Assembly (NCBI GenBank): GCA_030620095.1
Contig: JAUTXW010001636.1
Coordinates: 62,001 to 126,000, forward strand
Length of the DNA: 64,000 bases
DNA from: Kuschelorhynchus macadamiae
Lineage: Eukaryota > Arthropoda > Insecta > Coleoptera > Curculionidae
Reading direction: 5' to 3'
Each line of letters starts with the position of its first letter. The first letter of the stretch is position 1. A program made the translations under genes and the position numbers. The notes below the pieces were generated by a model. It saw only the letters and a program-made list of their open reading frames with translations. It did no database searches and was not told where the DNA came from. Positions 55,399 through 64,000 of this stretch are shown one piece after another.

Positions 55399-56566
55399 AA
55401 AGGCGGCTTTGGGCAGTACCTTAGAGTAAGAATTAAAGTAGAGATCACGACTCATTCATAAATCACGTTAGGGGTATGCGCCAACGTGGTTTCCCTATTT
55501 TTCACATTCTATCGACCAATGACGTCAAAAAGAAATAGACCCCGCATTTCATTCATAAAAATGAAATAAATAGAATCAAACATCAATTTGTTGTTGTGTG
55601 TAAGTGGAAAAAAGACGGACTGATCGCATAAAAAATAGTTTGCGGTGAAAATTGCAACGCTGTCAGATATCTTCGCGAGGCTTACCAGTGGCGTAGCTAT
55701 TTTTTGAGATAATGTATTATTTGCTATATTTTTTCGAGCCCAAATATTAGTATGGTGGATACGACAGTTTTTTTGTTGTAAGAAGAACAGGAACGACTTC
55801 ACATTGCAAAAGTGAGAGTTTTAATAATAACTTGAAAACAATTAATTTAGATATTATATCGTGGAAAAGTCTGCACTAAATGAGGAACTTTTTATTTTCA
55901 ATTTCTCGAAAAACTTTCTTCTTGATAAAACTTGTGTGTTTGTCGAAAAAATAATTTTCACAATATTCAACTTTAAGTCAGATATACAGGGTATTCAAAA
56001 AATACGAAAAAGTGTATTTCAAAAATTAAAATTTTTGTGGTTGCCGCGTAAAAAATCGTAAATAAAGGTTTAGTATTAGTTATGTCATATTAGTAATAGC
56101 TAAGGAAAGATTTAAATAGAAAAATGCTTTTTTGCTGTTTGACCTTAAATATCTCCATAACTATAATATAAAAAATGTTAATCAGTTTATATTTACGATG
56201 TTAAAAATTTTATTTTTTTTGAAATTGTTAGTGAAATCCACTTTTTTGAACATCCTGATCTAAAGTTTATTACTATCAAAAATATTCTTTTTGAACCTCC
56301 AACTTTTATCAAGAAATCAATAATAACAAAAGTAAATAAATGCAATAAAATGCAAGATGTTTAAAAATAAAATCATCGAAACTTTTTGGTGATTCTGAAG
56401 CACCCTGTATAATATTTTACACTATATTTGAAACTTATTTTTTTTTCTATAAAAATTTAAATAACAAGGTTGAAAGTGGTGCTGCACTTTATAAATTTTC
56501 ACCCGGACACGTGGTTTATAAAAATAAAACAAAGTTTAAAACTTTTTTTGGTGCACTTGCAGGGGG
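55399..56566. other. Downstream non-coding DNA
   Basis: No convincing gene. Mariner-type termini occur near 55985 (ATACAGGGTATTC) and 56401 (CACCCTGTATA), which could bound a small MITE of about 420 bp. Confidence 0.4.
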
Positions 56567-58613
56567 ACTAGCAACAAGTGAAAAAAAAGCATTCTTCTTA
56601 ATAATTTTTTTGTCATTGAATTAGTTTTGACAAGGTTGGATCCCCCTAGAACTGAAATCCCGGCTACGTGCCCGCAAAAGACATATTTATGTAATGGTTC
56701 ATGTGGCAATATTTGTTATTAGCAATAAGCTTAGTCATTAAAGAACAAGCATTTCCATGACAAAATACAACCAATAACATGGAGTTCTTATTACTATTGT
56801 TACTAAAGATGAAGATAAAACTAAATTTTGTTACATGGACCCACTTTGTGTTTTGATGTCTATACCAAGAGTATAATGCTTATTTAATACGTTTCTTTAT
56901 CAGCTTATCACCGACTTCATAAGAAATATGTAATAAAATATAATATATCACTTTTTAATGCAACCTATTTTTTGAAATCGGGTTTGTTTTTCAAAACATT
57001 TTGATTTCACCCTTTTTCCAACCCATTTTAGTTCTATTTACGCGAAGTTAGGTAAAAATTAGGGTCCAGTACTTTTAAAAGTTTGCCAGGCTCGCGGCAA
57101 GTAATATTATATAAAAATGCACCACGTTTACATGTATTGGATCTATTCATATTTACAGAAAATCAGCAATAAACATGGTCCAATATTAATATGAATACAA
57201 AATTGAACTTCGTGTCCCTAAAAACCACAAAAACCATATTACGAAAAACAATATCTTTACAGTATTTATCCCTCAATTTACCCCCTTTTTTCCCCACCAT
57301 CCACCTTCCCCGCTATACATTTCACTTATTGACAATATAAATATTTTGTGCCAAGATGTTTAATATTTTTAACATTCATTATAATATATTATATTATTAT
57401 TTATATTACCGAAATCACCTGATAAAAACAGATTCTCCCTAGTTGGGATAATGTATCTCAGGATGGTATTTATTTACTTTTTTGATTACTTATTTTTAAA
57501 AACCAAATTTTTAGGCAATAAATGAAAGCATTTCAAATTCATTAAAGAAAATCTATAGCAAATGAAAAATTGAAAAGTAGCGCTATTGCGCTATTTTCAT
57601 TTTTTGTATATACTTGCTATATGAGAACTCCGACACTACCCTAAATATTCCTTGAAAATTTCATCCAAAATGCAAACCATCCTGGAGTAATTAATGACAA
57701 CATAAATTAGTGGGTCTTACAGCTTAGTCAATTAAAATTTAGTACCTATGCTTTACCAAATAGTATATTTATGTTGTTTATTAACCCCTCAAAAAAGGTG
57801 GTTTGATACATTTTAGAGGAATATTTGAGACTTTTCACAAATATATAAATAAGCAAAACGCTGTACTCCGTTTATCATCAGTGTCTTCGACTTTATAGAT
57901 AAGTTGAAGTTATAAAAAATTAATTTAAGCCCAAGGGAAATGTGCAATAAAAAAACAATACTTCATTTGCAAATATAAGAACGCTATTAGACGGTGATTT
58001 TACCCTTCAACTACAGCACTGGTATGACATAACCTTACTTACCTTCGAAAACAAACTTCTGGGTTTAAATCGTTTCTTTTTCTGCAAATAAAGCAAGTTC
58101 GCACCATTTTCTTAAAGTATTTTAAACAGATTCTTGAAAATAGCCAGACAAAACACTTGGATTTCTGAAAAACACTTATTTCACCAACTAGAACAATTGC
58201 AACGCCGTGCATCAAATAGGTCGAAATCATGAATGACTACGACAGTCTTCGGCGTCTTCCGAATGATCCCGAAAGAAATCTGTAGTATACTCGAAAAAGG
58301 TAGAATTCCGACGTTGCCGATTATTCTGGCCTTTATTTCTTGAAATAAGGAATAATAATTACAGAAAATTTAAATTACATTTAAAACAGATTCGGTTTGA
58401 GTTATCTATAATAAGCTATTTAATTATCAGTTTTAAAATATTCTATATGGAAATTTATACTGGGAATTTCTGAAATTCCTTGTTTATTTAGGTAATAGTA
58501 TAAAGGATGATATCCGTTATAATCTGGCCACAGTAACGGTTTGGCAAACCAGGGTTAATGTTGGATTCCTCCAAAATGTAAACAACTGGGTTTATGTTAT
58601 TTCCATGTCGTTG
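56567..58613. repeat. Unknown ~2-kb dispersed repeat, copy 2
   Basis: The direct-orientation counterpart of 27318-29262. It includes the about 85-bp stretch near 58165-58245 missing from copy 1. It ends at CCATGTCGTTG, where copy 1 continues into the LINE fragment but this copy passes into unrelated sequence. No TIR, ORF or target duplication is visible. Confidence 0.7.
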
Positions 58614-59490
58614 CTATCGACCAATGTTTACGATAAAACAAGAAGTGGGGATGGCCCATGCCCAAGCCGTGGCCATTTGTTGACGAATGCCAGTGATGGC
58701 GTGAGTTTTCACTTCCCGCATAAGGAAATATCATCAATCGTGAAAAAATTATCGTTCCGGGTTTTTACAGATCCTCATGTTTTTCCATTACTGTCGGTCT
58801 GTTCCGGTATAGCTAAAAAATCCACTTATTCGATTAACTTTAATTTCATTTAATTTTCCACGAAAATTACGTCTGATATAAAAAAAACTGGTAAAATATT
58901 GGTATGAATTCAATATGGCGAAACAAAATGACGACCTGTTAAAATATTTGATGTACGAAAATGAAGAAATGGGCCATGCTTCATTATCGTTGATAAAAAG
59001 AAGGATTCTTACCTATTTCTTAATGAGGCAAATAGGTATTTTTACAAACTTCAAAGAAATAATCGTTCTCTATTTCACTATCTAAAATCAAACCATTAAG
59101 TTAGGTAAGTTTAAAAGGAAATTAGTTATTTTGTTAAAGAATTAATCAAGTGTAAGCAAAACTGGTTGGGGCAATGTCAACAGCGCAAGGAGTGGTGGCA
59201 GACCGGATTTTCTAACGAGTAGTGGAACGTTGCGATTGAACCTTGAACGATCTAACGCCACGCGGGTCGACCGGGGAGTCTGTATGCTCCCATCCACAAA
59301 AAATCGGCAATTTTAAGTACCATTTATGTATCGAAGTATTTTAGTTGCTGAGAACCTGTGTTTTGTAGCGTAGTTAATAAATTACGATTAGGATGATACT
59401 CGAGTCGTTTTATTACTAACATATTTATATATTAAATTTAGTTTTTAGTTATGTTTGCCTTATATCACTATCATTTTGTAATTGTGACAT
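58614..59490. other. No gene seen
   Basis: Mixed-composition DNA. A short frame at 58605-58853 has no recognised motif. Confidence 0.35.
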
Positions 59491-59499
59491 TTAGAAAAA

Positions 59500-60130
59500 T
59501 TATTTGTTCAATTGTCGAAAATGCAATAGCGGCGCCAATACGGCCGACAACTTTGTTACTTGTGTAGCCAAAACTGAAAATCAGTGCCTAGGAAAATTTA
59601 AAAGTGTCAGCATTTAAAAATTCAAAATAGCGGTGTCAAAATGACAATGTCAACAGGTCTGACGGATGATTTTAACATTTGTGGGGATTATTTAAGAATG
59701 CACAACAAAAATCAAAATGATGTCGCCAATATAGCGAAAACATTTTGTCTTTTGTACAGATTCGGCTGAAATATCAATATCTAGAAGTATTTAAGTATGA
59801 AAGTTATGAAATTTTAGTCAGTATTTGAGAATTAAAAATGGCGGCACCACCATAGCAGACTAATTTTAAAATTTTTGCAGATTTGATTAAAATTCGGCAT
59901 TTAGGGGTATCTAAGACTTCACATCATGAATTTTTGTCAACGTTTTAAAAATTCAAGATTGTAATGCCAACATGGCGGCGGAATTTTAACAGTTGTGTAG
60001 ATTTGGCTGAAAGAAAGTAGGAATCTGGGGGTATTTGAAATTACATGATACATTTTTAGTAAATATTTAAAAAATGAGAGTAGAATGCGAGCGAATTTTA
60101 ATATTTATGCAGATTTCATACATTTTTAGT
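59500..60130. repeat. Degenerate tandem repeat
   Basis: About five diverged units share words such as ATGGCGGC or AGCGGTG, then AATTTTAA, GCAGATTTG or GATTTGGCTGAAA, and GGGGTATTT or TAGGGGTATC. The period is about 110-120 bp. The units have diverged too far for a consensus by eye. Confidence 0.5.
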
Positions 60131-61948
60131 AATAAATATTTAATATATAAATATATAATAAAAAAAAAATCAATCAATCAATTCGATAAGTACTTTTTTC
60201 AGATATTTTTCTTATTAATATTTTGTTCAGCCATATTGGATTTTTACCAAAATGTTACCACGTCATATGACTTTTAATTTTTAACGAAAACTTGAAGTAA
60301 ATAGGACAAGCAGTTCTTGAGCTTTGTCGCGGACAGACATACAGACTAACCGACGGAATTAAGAAAACATGTTTTTTTGTAACTAGAATACTTTCCTCTT
60401 GCGAGGAAAGTAAAAAAAAAGCGAGCGCTATTAGATACGAATAGAATAGCCAATTGTCATATTGTTTTTCCATGTTAATAGCTGAAATTTTAAAAATACA
60501 AGATTTTTTTTAATTTTCAATATCCTAAATCATAAATTCCAACCAGTTTAGAACATGTTTACGAACACATTTTTACTTTTAATACCCAAAGAATCACCAT
60601 TTAAATTCCTTTACCTGACAACACTTATATAAAAAATTAGCCCAAATCAAGTGAAAATTTTTTTTGAGCGTGAGACGCCCTTCGACTATTTTAATATAGT
60701 ATAGATATATACTAGGAAAACTATTGTAATCAGCAAAAAAATCACCTCAGAGTCTTTTTTGTATCATTTTGCTTCTGAAGATTCTTACATGACCCCCGAC
60801 GAAATAAACGTTCTATTATACTGAACCGGATTGGTCAGTACGTCATGTGACCCAAAATAAGTGAATAAGGTATCTTCCACTAGACATGTCTCTTGGAAAA
60901 GGAAATCTTGCTGTTTACTTAGTGATTGAAAGAAAATTCCAAACTTAAACGGCTATTTTTTTACAAACTCACATTGCCGCATCATAGTTAAGTCAACTAA
61001 AGCTCCTAGTTTCGCAATGTCCAAGATAAAGTAAATAAAACTTATTTATTAAATATTTAAAAAATTATGTTCTTCTAATGTCACCGCACCTTTAGAACGC
61101 TGCTTCTTGAAGTAAGGCAACATATAATTAGCAGATTTGAGCCATATCAACAAATATACAATAATACATTAAAACACATGCAGTAGTGACGCTAAAGGCC
61201 GCATGCCTTTGTTCAAGACTATTGCATATTGCAAAGAAGAATTGCAGCATGTAAAACCGGCCTTAAGAAAAGCTTGGTATCTAATAAAATATTTTTAGCA
61301 AATTAATTTTTTTAGTGTTAAAATTTATTGTAGTTCCACCACCCGCTATTGGTTTTTAAGCCACGTCTGTCACGTGACCCTGTAACAATGTTTACTGTAG
61401 ACTATTATACTTTTTTACTATAAGGATCCCTTGTCAATGAAAGTGGGAAGGTCTAATACCACAGTGGGATGGTCTAATCCATGGAGTTATCGTCGGGCTT
61501 GCCATAGCTTACTAAAACTCTTGTTAATGGTGAAATCTGATCTGAGACTTTGGGTATTTTGGTTTGTATTTTACTATTTTGCAATAAAAGTAATTTCTTT
61601 ATACTGCTTAGAAACTAATATTGGAAATACATTACTATTCTTTGTATGAAAATTTGATTGCATCATGTTTAAACATATTCACCGTAATATAAATTGGTAT
61701 AAACATTGGTGTTCCTGGCTAGGCTTGGCATCGTCGTACTCTGTGAGGTAATCTTGGCAGTGGCTAAATATGTAAATAATGAACTCTATTTTTATTCTTC
61801 CTCTAAGGGTAGTACTTTTTAAATACATTTTTTACAACTTAACATTTAACATATTACTAGTAAGTGGTAACTTCATTAAATAGGACACAAAGTCTTGATC
61901 TCAGGGTTTCAGTCAAAACAAATATTACAAGCATCATCGGAGCTACAG
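60131..61948. other. No gene seen
   Basis: AT-rich, with a CTTTCCTCTTGCGAGGAAAG hairpin near 60394-60413 followed by an A run. No coding motif recognised. Confidence 0.4.
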
Positions 61949-64000
61949 CAGTGGCGGCTCGTGAGTATATTGAAGGGTGAGGCTACATGAGGTTAATTTT
62001 CTTTAAATGTGAATAAATTTCCACGTCACCCATGAGGTATTATTCTGCGACGCGTTGACCTTTTTTTTAATAGAGGTCATCGCCAATAGCCCTACTAAAC
62101 CATTAAAAACTAAAAAAATAAACTCTAAAAAAAGTAAATAAAAAGTAAACAAAACAAGTAAAATATGTACACCTATCACTAAAATATAGCGGTGATTGCG
62201 ATAATAAAAACATAATTTAGTTTATTAAAACTTAAAATAAATAGTTGTATGAAATAAGATAAAAAAACTACTTTTTGTACATTAAATCTATACGTCTGTC
62301 TTTTAAGGTTGCAAATTTATCTATAATTTGGTCGTAAAAGTTTTGGTCTTCACTAAAATCTGACAGTAATTCCTGCTCTATTTACATCATTGCTAAACCC
62401 GAAAGCCGTTCTTGTGTCATTGTGTTTCTTAGGTAGGTTTTGATCCGTTTAAGACATGAAAAATTTCGTTCGGCCGATACACTTGTTGCGGGAATAGTTA
62501 AAACTAAATTAAAAAGCTTATATGCTTCCGCAAAAATTGCTTTAAAATCTTTAAATAACAAAGCTAGACTTTTTTCGACATCTAAATTTGAAAATTGTTC
62601 ATCCCTATACATTACAGAAAGCTCATTCTTTAATCTATCTCTGTCAAAAATGTTTGGATAATTTTTTAATAAATTATTTAATAAGTCGTCTGGAAAGCAT
62701 TTAACATATTCTGAATATTTTGTGCAATCGACTAAAGCAAAGAAATTTAAATTATTTAAATTTTCAAACCGCGTCCCTAATTGAAGAATTATACAATCTA
62801 TTATTTCGAAATATAATATTTTATATTTAGTAAAAATATCAAAGTCGCTAGAACATTGCCCTCGACGTGTGTTAGTTGGCAGAATAGTGGCTTTTTTAGC
62901 AATATTCAAAAGTTCTTTGAAATGGTCCTCGTTTCTAAATTCAATAATTCGTTGCTTGGCAAGGTTTATTTGCGAAATGCAGTAATTTATATCTAAATGC
63001 TTTAACTGTAATATTTGAAACAGTACATCAGTGCAACTAAAAATTTGTTTATAAATATGCGTTAAAAGGCAAAATTCGAAATCATTAAAATGCTTTAGAA
63101 ATCCTTTTGCACCATTAATAGATTCTGTTCCAGAACTTAAGTTATTAATAATAGTTTCAAATACTATAATTAAATTGTCCCATTCATTAGCCACTAAGTT
63201 TAAAATTTTAGACCGTGTATACCATCGCGTTTCTACAGCTCGCGGAATTCTTTTACCTACTATCTGATTAAGCACAAAAGACCGTTTTAGTGATTGGTGA
63301 AAATAATTTGGTATTCCTAATAAAGTGGCAAAAAATATACGACTTTGGGTAATCAGTTTTGTTCCCTGTTGTAAAACTAGATTTAATCTGTGGGCGCAAC
63401 AATGAGTAAACATAGCTAAAGGAGCAATAGATCTAACTTTTGTTTGAAACCCATTTATTTCACCTGCCATAACACTAGCCCCATCGTAACACTGCGCGAC
63501 CAATTTATTTTTAAAGTCATAAGGCTCTAAGCTGTTTTGTATTAAATGAAAAAGGCTCTCTGCTGTTCTATTATCGCTAACGTCAAAAAATCCTAAAAAT
63601 CTTTCTTTTAAAGATCCGTTGGTCACATACCTAACTGTTATTGAACACTGTGATTTTTCTGTTATATCAGTACTATCATCCGCAATTACGCCAAAAAAAC
63701 AACAATCGGTGTCATTGATTTTGTTTTTTTATATATTCTTGAATATAGTCATGTATGCAACCAATTAGTTCATTTTGTATAGTCTTAGATTGTCCCGTAA
63801 AAATATTACTAAATTTAGCACAATGTTCAGTAAGTTCGGCATTTCTTTTTATTAAGCATGCAAATATTTCCTTAAAATTGCCACGGTTAAAAGAATCTGT
63901 TGTTTCATTATGACCTCGAAATGCCAAGTCCTGTTTACCCAAAGTAATAGTAACATCAATTAAATAATTTAATAATAAACGGTTTTTTCGAACATTTTCA
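61949..64000 (-). mobile_element. hAT element (ZMYM1/DUF4371 type), runs off window
   Basis: The terminus CAGTGGCGGCTCGTG at 61949-61963 matches the inverse of the hAT end at about 21680. The transposase is on the minus strand, so this is its 3' end. The 5' end, with the TTF zinc finger, lies beyond the window. Confidence 0.8.
62382..63942 (-). pseudogene. hAT transposase (ZMYM1/DUF4371 type), frameshifted, partial
   Basis: Minus-strand order starts near 63942 with LGKQDLAFRGHNETTDSFNR, then RGNFKEIFACL and FTGQSKTIQNELIGC. After a one-base frame change near 63715 come DCCFFGVIADDSTDITEK (first catalytic region), then LVAQCYDGASVMAGEINGFQ (second) and THCCAHRLNLVL. The C-terminal dimerisation region has TIPATSVSAERNFSCLKRIK and ends at 62382. 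These are the signature segments of the ZMYM1-like hAT family. Apart from the frame change the visible part is open. The frame upstream of 63942 continues to the window edge. Confidence 0.85.

Noticed and set aside
55399..55400. Certain placement of the host gene's 3' end
   Set aside because: TAA at 55396 and a donor-like AG|GTAAAA at 55395 overlap, so the end cannot be decided from sequence alone.

Overview
This is an AT-rich insect-type nuclear genome window with no bacterial features. It is almost entirely transposable elements (TEs), most of them broken and many nested. The evidence is spliced exons with GT/AG borders, Tc1/mariner and hAT transposons, Jockey/CR1-like and RTE-like LINEs, and at least six Penelope-like retroelement (PLE) copies. 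The mix suggests an arthropod with a large TE-rich genome, perhaps a beetle; the species cannot be named from sequence alone.

Host gene. One plus-strand gene runs through the window as widely spaced exons: 10124-10496, 23748-24093, 24204-about 24440, an exon end at 34305-34355, 34727-34877, and 55019-55394/55398. Every border that can be tested is in matching phase. In order and sequence the exons resemble, from memory, the C-terminal half of HPS3, a subunit of the BLOC-2 lysosome-related-organelle complex. That identity is tentative. Everything between the exons is repeat DNA, and one exon appears to be split by about 9.9 kb of nested TEs.

Layout. 1-2.3 kb: mariner-type termini and anonymous DNA. 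2.3-10 kb: an island bounded by about 240-bp inverted repeats, holding a DD41D mariner with half-kilobase TIRs, a dead LINE and a foldback hairpin element. 10.6-15.7 kb: a PLE interrupted by a minus-strand LINE. 16.6-21.7 kb: inverted copies of a hAT fragment, the left copy split by a second DD41D mariner. 22-24 kb: mariner debris, then an isolated PLE terminal fragment next to a splice acceptor. 24.4-34.3 kb: a MITE, a LINE, an unknown 2-kb repeat, and a duplicated block with LINE 5' fragments and an array of sequences that fold as type I hammerhead ribozymes. 35.1-37.6 kb: a hAT with a perfect 8-bp target duplication. 37.7-39.7 kb: a LINE. 39.8-47.1 kb: PLE fragments and a PLE with inverted terminal repeats carrying a 5'-truncated RTE-like insertion. 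47.1-54.4 kb: two nearly identical PLEs head to head, flanked by (TA)n. 55 kb: the last visible host exon. 56.6-58.6 kb: second copy of the unknown repeat. 61.9 kb to the end: a ZMYM1/DUF4371-type hAT running off the window.

The best candidate for something new is the seven-copy hammerhead array at 30.3-34.1 kb. Next are the head-to-head PLE palindrome, whose junction falls in a hammerhead-like core, and the intron-containing DD41D mariners. No rRNA, tRNA, CRISPR array or bacterial-type operon was seen.
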